DNA from: Chroogloeocystis siderophila 5.2 s.c.1
Lineage (GTDB): Bacteria > Cyanobacteriota > Cyanobacteriia > Cyanobacteriales > Chroococcidiopsidaceae
Length of the DNA: 64,000 bases
Direction of reading: 5' to 3'
NCBI RefSeq assembly: GCF_001904655.1
Contig: NZ_MRCC01000004.1
Location: forward strand, 124,001-188,000
In this document: in pieces, positions 1-9,265 of the stretch
How positions within the stretch are numbered: the first letter of the stretch is position 1
How the letters are laid out: each line of letters begins with the position of its first letter
The notes under the pieces: generated by a model
The model's input: only the letters and a program-made list of their open reading frames with translations
Databases searched by the model: none
Told to the model about the DNA's origin: nothing
Made by a program: the position numbers and the translations under genes

Positions 1-830
1 CTACGTACAACAGACCCCACTTGTTACCACGCGCTGTCAAAAGTGCCTTAGAGCAAACGGTAGAAGATTTCGAGGTGGTTGTTGTCGATGACGCTTCGCC
101 GCAGCCTGTGTCATTACCAGAACACCCGCGACTACGAATTCTTCGTCAAGTAGTCAATCAAGGCGGAGCCGCAGCTCGTAACGCTGGTATTAAAGCTGCT
201 CGCGGACAATGGATTACTTTTGTTGATGACGACGACGAAATGCTACCGCACCTTGTTGCTGTCTCACTTGCAGCGGTTGAAAAAACAGATTTACCGAAAC
301 CGGTAGGAGTGCTATCCGGCATAGAAGTTGTCAACGCGGATGGTAGAGTTACCGATACCCGCTTACCGCCCACACTCGCAAAAGGAAAGCATTTTTGCTT
401 AGAACCCATTGCACCAGGACAATCATTTTTCACTAAACAGACATTGGTTGTAGAACGCGAGGTACTTTTAGGACTTGGTGGATTTGATGAATCTTTCTCC
501 TCACGCGTGCATACCGAATTATTTTTAAGACTTAATCAAGTTTGTTCACTACTTGGTGTACCTGTTGTTACCTATCGATTGTTTTCTCATTCCAGTCCAC
601 GAGTCTCGCGTAATCCATCATTACGTCAAAAAAACTTTAATACCTTAATTCACAAACATGAATCGCTATTTAAAGCTCATCCCAAAATGTTTGCGCATTT
701 TGTCTACGAACACGCGCGCAAATCTTATGAAACAGGTCAAACTGCTGCTGCGGTTTCGCATATATTGTGGGCAATGCGAATCCATCCACGTTATACCCTT
801 GCTAGAGTAACTCAGCAATTTCGTAAATAA
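1..830 (+). CDS. GT2 family glycosyltransferase, 5' end cut by window edge
   Basis: The frame is open back to the first bases of the window and reads TYNRPHLLPRAVKSA, the usual opening of a GT-A fold family 2 glycosyltransferase. The true start is therefore upstream, and the TTG at 21 is only an internal codon. Nucleotide-sugar-binding motifs are visible: VVVDDAS early, and FVDDDDE as the DxD-type metal site about 70 residues on. The C-terminal half has no membrane segment, so the enzyme is probably cytosolic or peripheral. Donor and acceptor cannot be told from sequence. A second GT2 gene and two GT-C-like membrane proteins follow on the same strand, suggesting a surface-glycan or glycolipid block. 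Confidence 0.88.
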   Translation, partial: TYNRPHLLPRAVKSALEQTVEDFEVVVVDDASPQPVSLPEHPRLRILRQVVNQGGAAARNAGIKAARGQWITFVDDDDEMLPHLVAVSLAAVEKTDLPKPVGVLSGIEVVNADGRVTDTRLPPTLAKGKHFCLEPIAPGQSFFTKQTLVVEREVLLGLGGFDESFSSRVHTELFLRLNQVCSLLGVPVVTYRLFSHSSPRVSRNPSLRQKNFNTLIHKHESLFKAHPKMFAHFVYEHARKSYETGQTAAAVSHILWAMRIHPRYTLARVTQQFRK

Positions 831-982
831 TTTATTAATTACTCTAAATTAACCAGCGTTGACAAAATACTCGAAAACTCATAATTTTATTAATCATACG
901 CAACGTCTTCGCTGTACCCTAACATTTCATAGTCTTCGTTTCCGATTTTCCAATATTTCACATAATTCGGTTACAAAATTTT

Positions 983-1900
983 ATGCGGGAAAAGCTACTG
1001 AATGAAGACGCCTACCCATCAGACTTGAAGTCATCACCACTTGAGTGCCCACCATTTTCACTAGTTCTTCCCGTTTATAATGAAGAAGATGGGATTACAT
1101 CAACGCTCGATCATCTACAGCAGACGCTGCAAGTAACTGATTGCATCTACGAGATTATTGCTGTTAATGATGGTTCTACTGATAACACGCGTAAGATTTT
1201 ACTTGCGCGCACTGATGTTACTGTGATTCATCATCGCCGCAACCGAGGCTATGGCGCAGCGCTTAAAACAGGAATTAGACACGCCAAGTATCCGTTAATT
1301 GTCATCACTGATGCGGATGGTACATATCCTAACGAACGAATTCCCGAATTAGTGAGATTGGCAACTCAAGCAGATATGGTTGTGGGCGCGAGAATTGGTG
1401 CAAATGTGCGCTATTCGCGTATCCGTAGAATTCCAAAATGGTTTCTTGTACACTTCGCACAATGGATAACAAGGCATCGCATTCCAGATCTTAACAGTGG
1501 GCTACGGGTGTTTCGTAAGAGTATCGCGGAAAAGTATTTAAATATTCTCCCTAACACATTCAGCTTCACAACCACGATTACTGTGGCAATGCTAACAAAT
1601 AATTATATTGTCCATTTTGAGCCGATAGATTTTCATCATCGAGTTGGTAAGAGCAAAATTAAGCCAATTCGCGATACGTTGCGGTTTATTCAACTTATTT
1701 TGCGTACAGGAGTGTATTTTGCTCCTTTGCGCGTATTTTTACCAATTGCTAGTGTTTTCTTTGCTGGCTTTTTCATTACATTATTTGAAGATCTATTTAT
1801 TCGTCGTGACTTAACTGAGAGAACGTTGATTCTCTTTGTGACTGCTACCCAAATGATGATGTTCGCCCTACTAGCTGACATGCTCGACAAACGCACATGA
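983..1900 (+). CDS. DPM1/DPG-synthase-like GT2 glycosyltransferase with C-terminal membrane segments
   Basis: This 305-residue protein has an N-terminal GT2 domain (FSLVLPVYNEED, AVNDGSTDNT and the metal site ITDADGTYP near residue 115). Two hydrophobic segments follow at about 240-262 and 275-297. This arrangement is typical of polyprenyl-phosphate hexose synthases, which charge a lipid carrier with a sugar on the cytoplasmic face. Its stop codon overlaps the ATG of the next gene (ATGA), so the two are probably translationally coupled. The next gene looks like a GT-C enzyme, and GT-C enzymes use such lipid-linked sugars. The pairing of a donor-making enzyme with a user is inference. Confidence 0.85.
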   Translation: MREKLLNEDAYPSDLKSSPLECPPFSLVLPVYNEEDGITSTLDHLQQTLQVTDCIYEIIAVNDGSTDNTRKILLARTDVTVIHHRRNRGYGAALKTGIRHAKYPLIVITDADGTYPNERIPELVRLATQADMVVGARIGANVRYSRIRRIPKWFLVHFAQWITRHRIPDLNSGLRVFRKSIAEKYLNILPNTFSFTTTITVAMLTNNYIVHFEPIDFHHRVGKSKIKPIRDTLRFIQLILRTGVYFAPLRVFLPIASVFFAGFFITLFEDLFIRRDLTERTLILFVTATQMMMFALLADMLDKRT

Positions 1901-3675
1901 CACCTGCCATGTTAAACAAATATTTACAGCTCACGACTCCTGTGGCTAGAACATTCAACCGTCAGGTAATGTTCTGGTTTAGCCTGAGTATGACGTTTGC
2001 ATTGATTTATGGAATTTTAGGACTTCAGCAAGCGTTTAGCAGTGAGTACGTGGTGCAGGATGATGCGCGACAGCACGTGTTTTGGATGCAGCGGTTTTTC
2101 GATCCTGAGTTGTTTCCTAACGATTTTATTGCCGATTATTTTCAGTCGGTTGCGCCGCAAGCATACACTGCGCTCTATCAAATTATAGCGAGTGTGGGGA
2201 TTAATCCGCTGTTTTTGAGTAAAGTTTTGCCAATCGTGCTAGGGCTAGTTACTACTGGATACTGTTTTGGTGTGTGTCTAGAAATCCTTCCCGTACCTGC
2301 AGCAGGATTTGTGGCTTCATTACTGCTTAATCAAACCATTTGGCTCAAAGAAGATTTAGGCTCGGCGACAGCGAGAGCTTTTTTGTATCCATTGTTTTTA
2401 GCATTTTTATATTACTTTCTACGACGTTCATGGCTACCAACATTAGTGGCGATCGCACTGCAAGGTTTATTTTATCCGCAAACTTTACTGATCTCTGCCG
2501 GAGTCTTAATTTTACAGTTAGTCTGCTACGAGCGATCGCGTCCTCGTTTATCTCGAAATCGCAACGATTATCTCTTTTGTGCAGCAGGCTTGGTAGTTGC
2601 TTTTTTAGTGATGTTACCATACGTGTTCGAGTCGTCGCCGTTTGGTCCTACGATTAGTGAAGCCCAAGCAAGAGCATTACCTGATTTTTTACCTGGAGGG
2701 CGCACGCAATTTTTTGCGAGTGGGCTTTGGAGGTATTGGATTTGTGGTAGGCGTAGCGGTTTTTTACCTGATGAGTGGTGTCAACCGACTTGGAGAGCAT
2801 CAATACAGCCGTTTTTCCTTTCGCCACCAATTTGGCTCGGTTTTTTGTTACCTAGTCTGCTACTATTTCCCCGTCCATTTGCTTTAGTTAAGTACGTTAA
2901 GCAGGTGCGAGTTTTACTCGACATTGTACTAGTTTCATTTTTTATGTTCTTCGCTGCGCACGCAGTGTTATTTAAGCTTTATCTTCCTAGCCGCTACACG
3001 CAACATAGCTTGCGGATTGTGTTAGCGATCGCCACAGGAATTTCATTAATATTAATTCTAGACGCACTGTTTCGTTGGGCAGAACAACAAACAGTACGGA
3101 AATTCTTAACACTAGGTGCAACCGCATTAGTTGGCGCAGTTCTAATTTTATATCCTAGTTTTTTGCGAGTGACTGGACAAGAATTCCCTAGCCCTGGTTA
3201 TGTTACGGGTAATGTACCACAACTGTATGAGTTTTTCAAGCAGCAACCAAAAGATACTTTGATTGCATCGCTCACAGAAGAAACTGATAATTTACCAACA
3301 TTTTCGCAGCGATCAGTCCTCGCGAGTCGGGAACTTGCTATTCCTTATCATGTAGGATACCAGCGTGAATTTAGTCAACGGGCTACTGATCTAGTTCGCG
3401 CGCAGTATAGTCAAAACTTGACAGACGCAGAGAATCTAATTCAAAAGTATGGAGTTGATTTGTGGTTAGTAGATCGCGCCGCGTTTACGCCTGAATATTT
3501 AGTACGCCATCGGTGGTTGAGTCAAAGACAGTTTCAGCCCGAAATTCAAGCAATTAGAGCTAGACTCGAACAAGGCTTAGTTCCGGCTTTAGCAAAGTTG
3601 GTTGATCGCTGTTCGGTGTTTGAGTCTCAAGGGTTAGTTGTAATGCAAGCCGAATGTATTGCCTCAGCAAAGTAA
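1897..3675 (+). CDS. Multi-pass GT-C-like membrane protein, copy 1
   Basis: A 592-residue polytopic protein with roughly ten to twelve hydrophobic segments and a soluble C-terminal domain from about residue 440. The first large loop after the first membrane segment carries VVQDDARQH. An acidic pair in the first extracytoplasmic loop is the hallmark of GT-C glycosyltransferases that use polyprenyl-phosphate sugars. No named family is recognised with certainty, so the GT-C call rests on topology, this motif and the coupled DPM1-like gene upstream. It starts at the ATG overlapping the stop of the preceding gene; an ATG four codons later is possible. It is clearly paralogous to the next gene. Confidence 0.7.
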   Translation: MTPAMLNKYLQLTTPVARTFNRQVMFWFSLSMTFALIYGILGLQQAFSSEYVVQDDARQHVFWMQRFFDPELFPNDFIADYFQSVAPQAYTALYQIIASVGINPLFLSKVLPIVLGLVTTGYCFGVCLEILPVPAAGFVASLLLNQTIWLKEDLGSATARAFLYPLFLAFLYYFLRRSWLPTLVAIALQGLFYPQTLLISAGVLILQLVCYERSRPRLSRNRNDYLFCAAGLVVAFLVMLPYVFESSPFGPTISEAQARALPDFLPGGRTQFFASGLWRYWICGRRSGFLPDEWCQPTWRASIQPFFLSPPIWLGFLLPSLLLFPRPFALVKYVKQVRVLLDIVLVSFFMFFAAHAVLFKLYLPSRYTQHSLRIVLAIATGISLILILDALFRWAEQQTVRKFLTLGATALVGAVLILYPSFLRVTGQEFPSPGYVTGNVPQLYEFFKQQPKDTLIASLTEETDNLPTFSQRSVLASRELAIPYHVGYQREFSQRATDLVRAQYSQNLTDAENLIQKYGVDLWLVDRAAFTPEYLVRHRWLSQRQFQPEIQAIRARLEQGLVPALAKLVDRCSVFESQGLVVMQAECIASAK

Positions 3676-3732
3676 ACATCATTTTGAGCACGTTCGCTCC
3701 CAAGCAACTGCGATTAGTGTAATTTTTCTGCT

Positions 3733-5682
3733 ATGCTCATGACAGGCGTGCACAAATTTCTCACGGCTCCAACGACTAAAACTTCCAGCCGTCAATTTAT
3801 ATTTTGGTTTACTCTAAGCATAACTTTTGCTTTACTATTCAGTTTTCTGTCGCTCGATGAAGCTTTTGGAAGTAACTACGTTGTACAAGATGATGCTAGA
3901 CAACACGTCGTCTGGATGCGGCGATTTTTGGACTCATCGTTGTTTCCCAATGATTTCATTGCTGATTACTATTTATCAGTAGCACCACCAGGATATACAG
4001 CTTTTTACAGAGCTTTTGCAATTGCAGGTATCGATCCAGTGGTTGTGAGTAAGATTGTGCCAGTTTTGCTCGGTTTGGTAGCTACAGCATACTGCTTTGG
4101 AGTTAGTATGCAAATATTGCCTGTGCCCACCGCCGGATTTCTGGCAACATTGATCCTCAATCAAAATCTGTGGTTGAAGGATGACTTAGCTACTGGTACA
4201 GCACGAGCTTTTGCATATCCTCTATTTCTAGCATTTTTATACTATTTGCTACGGCGATCGCTCCTGCCTTGTCTAGCTACTGTTCTTTTAATCGGACTAT
4301 TCTACCCCTCATTTATCCTGATTGTAGCTGGTATCTTGTTTTTACGAATCCTGAGTTGGGAAAATGGAAAATTAAGTTTGTCACAAAATCGGAAAAATTA
4401 TCTATTGTGTGGTATTGGGTTAGGATTAGCTGTATTGGTGATGTTACCTTATATCTTAACTCCCTCCGAATTCGGGCAGACATTTACACTCACACAAGCG
4501 CAAGCAATGCCAGAATTTTCTGCTGAGGGGCGCACCAGTTTTTTTATTGCAAATCGAAGAGAGTTTTGGCTGTTTGCCAGCCGTAGTGGGTTTTTCCCTG
4601 GAGAATGGCGAGGTTTACCCTATAACTATTTTCCCTTACTGCTTTGTGTTGGCTTACTGTTACCGTTGTTATGGCGATACCATGTTAGTTTTCCCCTTGT
4701 TAAAGAGATTACCAGCGCCGTCATCATCTTGCCGCAAACAGCTTTAGTATCGCTAAGCTTATTTTTAGCAGCACACCTTTTGCTGTTTAAGCTTTATTTA
4801 CCTAGTCGCTACACGCAACCGAGTTTAAGAATGCTAACAGCAATTGCTGCTGGAATTGCGCTCACTGTATTATTAGATGCAGCATTTCGTGTCAAGCTAC
4901 GCGCGCAGCAAAGCATTCTCAGAAAAAGCATGGTAGCCGCCTCGCTAACAGTACTTCTGGGAGTTTTGCTTGTATTTTACACAACATTTAGCTTACGACA
5001 GATAATAGCTGTTGCTACGGGAGTTTTTTTACTAATACTCATAGACACAATTTTGGTAGCAAGAAGCAACACAACGAGTAAACAAAGCTTTGGCACAATT
5101 TTCCTTGCCGCAATTTTAGCAATAGGTTTAATTTCATACCCAGTGCTTTTATTGAGTAAAGACTTTAACTTTCCAGATACGGGTTATCAAGTGGGGAAGT
5201 TTCCTGAATTGTATGCTTTTTTTGCCCAGCAACCAAAAGATACCATGATCGCCTCGCTAGAACGCGAAGCAAGTAATCTACCAGCGTTTACCAATCGCTC
5301 TGTACTAGTAGCAAGGGAATTTGCTATTCCTTACCATACAGGATACTACAACCAGATTCGGCAGCGACTTCTTGACTTGATCAATGCTCAATACAGCCCC
5401 AATCGCGAGCAGTTGTTAAGCTTTATTCAAAAATATAATGTAGATTTTTTTGTGGTAAATCGCGATCGCCTACTCTCGCCTTATTTACCTAGCGATCGCG
5501 GTGCGTGGGAAGTCAAGAATAATCTCTGGATTAGCCAATATCAACCAGCAGCAGCAATGGCAGAAGCAAGGTTTAAGCAAGGAATAGTGCCTGCTATGGC
5601 AAAACTTGCGGAGCGTTGTTCAGTTTTTGAAACTCAAGGTTTGAGAATCATAAAAGCAGAATGTATCACAAAAGTTCCTTAA
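3733..5682 (+). CDS. Multi-pass GT-C-like membrane protein, copy 2 with internal duplication
   Basis: A 649-residue paralogue of the preceding protein over its whole length. It shares VVQDDARQH in the first loop, the LYLPSRYTQ segment and a C-terminal domain ending in [16 protein letters not shown]. It is 57 residues longer, and the excess is accounted for by an internal duplication of a two-helix unit: residues 364-419 begin [11 protein letters not shown] and residues 420-476 begin [11 protein letters not shown]. Probably an envelope glycosyltransferase of GT-C type. Its stop codon overlaps the stop of aroB on the other strand by four bases. Substrate unknown. Confidence 0.7.
   Translation: MLMTGVHKFLTAPTTKTSSRQFIFWFTLSITFALLFSFLSLDEAFGSNYVVQDDARQHVVWMRRFLDSSLFPNDFIADYYLSVAPPGYTAFYRAFAIAGIDPVVVSKIVPVLLGLVATAYCFGVSMQILPVPTAGFLATLILNQNLWLKDDLATGTARAFAYPLFLAFLYYLLRRSLLPCLATVLLIGLFYPSFILIVAGILFLRILSWENGKLSLSQNRKNYLLCGIGLGLAVLVMLPYILTPSEFGQTFTLTQAQAMPEFSAEGRTSFFIANRREFWLFASRSGFFPGEWRGLPYNYFPLLLCVGLLLPLLWRYHVSFPLVKEITSAVIILPQTALVSLSLFLAAHLLLFKLYLPSRYTQPSLRMLTAIAAGIALTVLLDAAFRVKLRAQQSILRKSMVAASLTVLLGVLLVFYTTFSLRQIIAVATGVFLLILIDTILVARSNTTSKQSFGTIFLAAILAIGLISYPVLLLSKDFNFPDTGYQVGKFPELYAFFAQQPKDTMIASLEREASNLPAFTNRSVLVAREFAIPYHTGYYNQIRQRLLDLINAQYSPNREQLLSFIQKYNVDFFVVNRDRLLSPYLPSDRGAWEVKNNLWISQYQPAAAMAEARFKQGIVPAMAKLAERCSVFETQGLRIIKAECITKVP
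4822..5160 (+). repeat. Intragenic tandem duplication of a two-helix unit
   Basis: Two successive segments of about 56 codons (4822-4989 and 4990 to about 5160) encode the same pattern: SLR, a small-residue helix ([13 protein letters not shown] or [13 protein letters not shown]), a basic linker, and a second hydrophobic helix. Copy 1 of the gene has a single such unit (SLRIVLAIATGISLILILD). The similarity is at protein level and the DNA has diverged, so the duplication is old. Confidence 0.65.
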
Positions 5683-6773
5683 ATATACATTCGTTGCAAG
5701 ACTTGATAAATAGCTTGTGAAGAAACTTGATCGGTTACTTTCACGACACCCATCTGTGTTGGTAAGACAAATCGCACTTTACCTGCTTTAACTTTCTTAT
5801 CAGTTTGCAAGGCATCCACGATCGCATCACGATCAATTCCCGTTGGTAACTTGGTCGGTAGCCCCGTTTTTTGAATCAATGCCAACTGACGATCTTGCGA
5901 TGCTTGCTCCCATAAACCCAGATTAACAGCTAGTTGTCCGGCAGCTACCATTCCAATCGCCACCGCCTCGCCGTGATTGACAACACGATACCCTGTTAAA
6001 CTTTCGACTGCATGACCAATTGTATGTCCATAATTGAGGATTGCGCGTAATCCAGCTTCTTTTTCGTCTTTACTCACCACATCGACTTTGGCTTGACACG
6101 ATCGCATCAGAATTTCTTGTAACAAGTTTTCGCTTAAATACTGAAAGTGATCTAAGCGATCGCACGCTTCCATTTGCGCGAATAATTCTGCATCCCAAAT
6201 CACGCCATACTTAATGACTTCCGCCATTCCCGCCCGAAACTCGCGTTCGGGTAATGTTTGTAGTACCTGCGGATCAATTAGTACTAACTTAGGTTGATAA
6301 AACGCACCAATTAAATTCTTGCCCTGCGGATGATTCACGCCAGTTTTCCCACCGATCGCTGCATCTACCATTGCTAGCAGTGTCGTTGGAACTTGCACAA
6401 AATTGATACCGCGCAGCCACGTAGCCGCCGCAAAACCTGTCATATCACCAATGACACCACCACCCAAAGCAACCATCGTTGAAGAGCGTTCTAGGCGGTT
6501 TTCTAAAGCTGTATTGTAGAGTTTTTCGACTGAGGTGAGTGTTTTGTATTGTTCGCCGTCGGGTAAGTTGCAACTGCTGACCTCAAAGCCAGCATTTTCG
6601 AGGGATACGATTGCGCGACCGCCATAATGCTGGAACACCGTGGAATTGGAAACCAACAAGACTTTTTTACCTAGATTCAAGCCCGACATCAATTCCCCTA
6701 GCTTGGCGATTCCGCCAGGTGCGATCACAATATCATAAGCTTGTTGCGGTAAACTTAGCCGAATCGTGTGCAT
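5679..6773 (-). CDS. aroB: 3-dehydroquinate synthase
   Basis: The second shikimate-pathway enzyme, converting DAHP to 3-dehydroquinate with NAD+ and a divalent metal. The 364-residue length fits the family. Family motifs are present: [14 protein letters not shown] (NAD-binding glycine-rich segment, about residue 104), [20 protein letters not shown] (substrate loop) and [11 protein letters not shown] (metal-binding histidines). It begins at the ATG at 6773 and converges with the GT-C-like gene, the two stop codons overlapping by four bases. Housekeeping function; nothing unusual in the motifs. Confidence 0.96.
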   Translation of the reverse strand: MHTIRLSLPQQAYDIVIAPGGIAKLGELMSGLNLGKKVLLVSNSTVFQHYGGRAIVSLENAGFEVSSCNLPDGEQYKTLTSVEKLYNTALENRLERSSTMVALGGGVIGDMTGFAAATWLRGINFVQVPTTLLAMVDAAIGGKTGVNHPQGKNLIGAFYQPKLVLIDPQVLQTLPEREFRAGMAEVIKYGVIWDAELFAQMEACDRLDHFQYLSENLLQEILMRSCQAKVDVVSKDEKEAGLRAILNYGHTIGHAVESLTGYRVVNHGEAVAIGMVAAGQLAVNLGLWEQASQDRQLALIQKTGLPTKLPTGIDRDAIVDALQTDKKVKAGKVRFVLPTQMGVVKVTDQVSSQAIYQVLQRMYI

Positions 6774-6935
6774 TAATAAAACCCATTACCAAAGCAGCAG
6801 CATTGCGCTGTTATTTTATCGTATTCACAACGGTAAGTAAGTCCCTTGTGGGTGATGCCACTTGTCATGCAGTATATGCTTTAATATTTTTTAATACCCA
6901 GTGTACTGGGAAAACTCTTGAACGGGAACAGAAAA

Positions 6936-7031
6936 ATGCTTGGAGTTATCGCTTACATCGTCATGTTGGGTGCTTTTTTTGCCCTTGCGGTAGGATTACT
7001 ATTTGGTCTACGTGCAGTCAAGTTGATTTAA
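6936..7031 (+). CDS. petL: Cytochrome b6f complex subunit PetL (31 aa)
   Basis: A short frame of 31 codons starting at ATG 6936 encodes a single membrane helix beginning MLGVIAYIVMLGAFF and ending FGLRAVKLI. Length, one N-terminal helix and the short basic C-terminal tail match PetL, a small peripheral subunit of the thylakoid cytochrome b6f complex, as I remember the Mastigocladus and Nostoc sequences. A purine-rich stretch (GGGAACAG) lies just upstream as a possible ribosome site. It sits alone between aroB (divergent) and the decayed Uma2 gene. PetG and PetN are single helices of similar size, but the C-terminal pattern fits PetL better. Confidence 0.8.
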   Translation: MLGVIAYIVMLGAFFALAVGLLFGLRAVKLI

Positions 7032-7117
7032 CGCGAGAAAGCGAGATAGTAGCGTCAACTGAAATAAACTGAGATTGGCTAGAGTAAATCTTAGCTGGCA
7101 ACTCCGAGGATTGAACA

Positions 7118-7363
7118 ATGGTTACGCATTCGGTGAGCCAATCTACTCATACACAACACAATACACTTCCACCGCTTGAAAGTGGCGATCGCCTGACTCG
7201 CCCTGAATTCGAGCGACGTTATGCGGCTGCATCCTACATCAGGAAAGCCGAACTGCGCGAAGGCATTGTTTACGTGGCATCTCCGTTACGACACAACCAA
7301 CATGGCAAATCTCATAGTCGAGTGATAACTTGGTTAGGAGTTTATCAAGCACTCAGCGGCTGA
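7118..7363 (+). pseudogene. Uma2-family (DUF820) endonuclease gene, truncated
   Basis: The first 75 or so residues match the start of Uma2-family proteins, PD-(D/E)XK-fold proteins very abundant in cyanobacteria: a short variable N-terminus, [12 protein letters not shown], then [36 protein letters not shown] full member is about 190-200 residues. This frame ends after only 81, where the sequence switches to an IS256-type transposase remnant at about 7350. The catalytic core is missing, so it is a pseudogene broken by insertion and later deletion. Confidence 0.75.
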
Positions 7364-7720
7364 CCTCAAGCTGATCTACACCTCTAGCACCGAAGCCGAG
7401 GCAGAACAACAATTGATGACATTTGCCGAGAAATGGGACAAGCCGTATCCAATTATTAGCAAGTCTTGGATGGCTCATTGGCAGCGCCTCATCGGGTTGC
7501 TTGCCTTTCCAGTTGAAATCCTTACGATCTATACCACCAATGCGATTGAATCACTCAACATGACACGGCGAACAGTCTTGAACAACCACCGCACCTTTCC
7601 CACTGACGAGTCGGCGCTCAAATTCGTGTATCTTGCATTCCAAAACATTTCTAAAAAAAGGATTGGAAGGCCGCTTTGAATCGATTTGTGTTCGCTTTTG
7701 AAGAGCGATTTTCTACTTGA
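7350..7720 (+). pseudogene. IS256 (Mutator) family transposase, C-terminal remnant
   Basis: From about 7359 one frame reads [18 protein letters not shown], then KWDKPYPIISKSW, the conserved IYTTNAIESLN, and LNNHRTFPTDESALKFVYLA. These are the conserved C-terminal parts of IS256-family transposases, including the region with the last catalytic glutamate (NAIES). After an A-rich run near 7655 the frame shifts: DWKAALNRFVFAFEERF, the family's usual end, is read in another frame up to the TGA at 7718-7720. The N-terminal two thirds are gone. A likely right terminal sequence follows to about 7756 (TTGACACAAACCAGTTGACA). No intact element remains. Confidence 0.75.
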
Positions 7721-7800
7721 CGAATCATGCTTGACACAAACCAGTTGACAAACCCGCAAGGAGCAACGATTTAGAGTTAAGACACCATGACAACTTACAC

Positions 7801-8010
7801 TTAAAGTAGATCTTCCTCAGATAACTGAGCTATTTTCATTGAGGCTCTTAAAGTTCCTCTTTTTAAATCTTGATTGCGGTGAACAAGAATTGACCGAATT
7901 TGATTTGATTTAAGGTTTGCGTAGATGTGGTGGCTACCCGTAATTCTTTGCAAAACCCAGCCCTTTTGCTCAACAATCTTGCATAGCCACTTGTCAGAAA
8001 TCAATTTCAT
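7801..8010 (-). CDS. hicA: HicA-type mRNA interferase toxin
   Basis: A 69-residue protein with the double-stranded-RNA-binding-like HicA fold: KWLCKIVEQKGWVLQRITGSHHIYAN, with the catalytic histidine in GSHHIY, followed by the basic strand SILVHRNQDLKRGTLRASMK. HicA toxins cleave mRNA and are neutralised by HicB. The ATG overlaps the HicB stop codon by four bases, giving the order antitoxin then toxin and translational coupling. The toxin appears intact. The pair sits beside transposase debris, a common setting for mobile toxin-antitoxin modules. Confidence 0.87.
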   Translation of the reverse strand: MKLISDKWLCKIVEQKGWVLQRITGSHHIYANLKSNQIRSILVHRNQDLKRGTLRASMKIAQLSEEDLL

Positions 8011-8210
8011 ACTGCAATTTCAACAACTTGATCGGTTGAATCAATGGCATTGTGACTATTGGCAACATCAAGCCACCCTTCAATAGCATCCTTTAAATTT
8101 GCCATTACCTCCTCCATCGTGTCACCTTCGGTGATACAACCAGAAAATGCGGGAACCTCTGCCCAATAACCGCCTTCTTCTGCCGGATGAATGATTGCTC
8201 TGATTTTCAT
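8007..8210 (-). CDS. hicB: HicB-type antitoxin (short form)
   Basis: A 67-residue protein with the HicB partial RNase-H-like fold: IIHPAEEGGYWAEVPAFSGCITEGDTMEEVMANLKDAIEGWLD. It should bind and mask HicA. It lacks the C-terminal ribbon-helix-helix or helix-turn-helix DNA-binding domain that longer HicB proteins use for autoregulation, so operator binding would need another protein or does not occur. First gene of the two-gene operon, overlapping hicA by four bases. Confidence 0.87.
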   Translation of the reverse strand: MKIRAIIHPAEEGGYWAEVPAFSGCITEGDTMEEVMANLKDAIEGWLDVANSHNAIDSTDQVVEIAV

Positions 8211-8314
8211 ACACCTGTTGAGCTTGTTATTAACAATATGCTAGCAACCCTATCAGTTTGCTCTCACCTTGTAGCTGCTGGAATCAGTATTTGTAGCACC
8301 CTACACAAATCAAA

Positions 8315-8953
8315 TTAAGCCTTGTTTTGCATAAGGTAATAGTGCCAGAGAATTCGCGCTGCAACTGCCCGCCACGGTTTCCATTTCTCAGTAATTGCTT
8401 CGAGTTCCACTGGAGTTGGGCGCTTTGGTAAACGTTTAAGTTTTTGATACGCAATGGCTAACGCTAAATCGCCACTGGGAAACGCATCAGGGCGTTGTAG
8501 GCACATGAGTAAATAAATATCAACTGTCCAGTCACCGATGCCTTTGATTTGTCGTAGTTGACAGCGTACATTTGCATCATCCATCAGCGCTAGTTTGTCT
8601 AAATCAATGACGTTAGTTGCGATCGCTCGTGCTAATTCTCGACAATACAATATTTTGCGCTGACTCAATCCTGCTGCTTGCAGTTGCGCATCATCTAACT
8701 GTAAAAAGTTTGCAGGTGTTAGCAGGACAAGCTGCGATAAGCGCGTGAAAATTGCTTTGGCAGATGCTACCGATAGTTGTTGTCCAATAATGGTGCGCAC
8801 CAATCCCACAAAACCTGTCTCGCGTTCCCAGTTGGGTGGATGTCCCCATTTTTTAACAATGCTTGCTAGATCGCGATCGCGTTGTGTAAGTTCTGCGACT
8901 GCTAAAGTGATACTAGTTGTACTGAGGCGTTGTATACTCAATTGTCGTACCAC
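8315..8953 (-). CDS. DNA-3-methyladenine glycosylase II-like (HhH-GPD family)
   Basis: A 212-residue base-excision-repair glycosylase of the AlkA/MAG branch. The N-terminal part carries FVGLVRTIIGQQLSVASAKAIFTRL. The helix-hairpin-helix QIKGIGDWTVDIYLLM (about 135-150) is followed by the catalytic aspartate region RPDAFPSGDLAL. It lacks the N-terminal TBP-like domain of E. coli AlkA, so it is the short MAG type. No cysteines of a 4Fe-4S cluster are seen, which argues against the MutY/Nth branch. Expected role: removal of alkylated purines from DNA. Apparently monocistronic. Confidence 0.88.
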   Translation of the reverse strand: MVRQLSIQRLSTTSITLAVAELTQRDRDLASIVKKWGHPPNWERETGFVGLVRTIIGQQLSVASAKAIFTRLSQLVLLTPANFLQLDDAQLQAAGLSQRKILYCRELARAIATNVIDLDKLALMDDANVRCQLRQIKGIGDWTVDIYLLMCLQRPDAFPSGDLALAIAYQKLKRLPKRPTPVELEAITEKWKPWRAVAARILWHYYLMQNKA

Positions 8954-9265
8954 GTAAACATCCTATAACTCGATTGCGTTGCTGATTGCATAAGAGTGCT
9001 GAGAAGATAATGTGGCGAGTAATATGAATATTTTAAGTGTTGAAACAAATTTTATAACTTCAGCGATTTTCTACAGTTTATAATAGGAGCATTAATCATT
9101 AATTACTATTTTTGTAGTGAATCAGCTTTCCTAAATTATTAAGGATAAGGATACTATTTTAGCAAGTTTTGTCAACAGAATAAAATTTCTTTAGAGCCAG
9201 CATTTGAAATTATAAACTTCTAAATCAAAGAGTCATATTACTCAATCACATTTGACAAGTGTTTT
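8954..9265. other. 312-bp AT-rich intergenic region
   Basis: Lies between two divergent genes, the glycosylase on the minus strand and the pentapeptide protein on the plus strand, so it must hold both promoters. It is AT-rich with no coding pattern, strong hairpin or recognised operator that I can defend. Confidence 0.5.

Noticed and set aside
2340-2887. Two plus-strand frames inside the first GT-C-like gene
   Set aside because: They are out-of-frame readings of a continuous conserved membrane protein.
6611-7072. A 153-codon plus-strand frame across the aroB start and petL
   Set aside because: It runs antisense to the aroB N-terminus and out of frame with petL, is rich in Cys/Trp/His without pattern, and matches no family.
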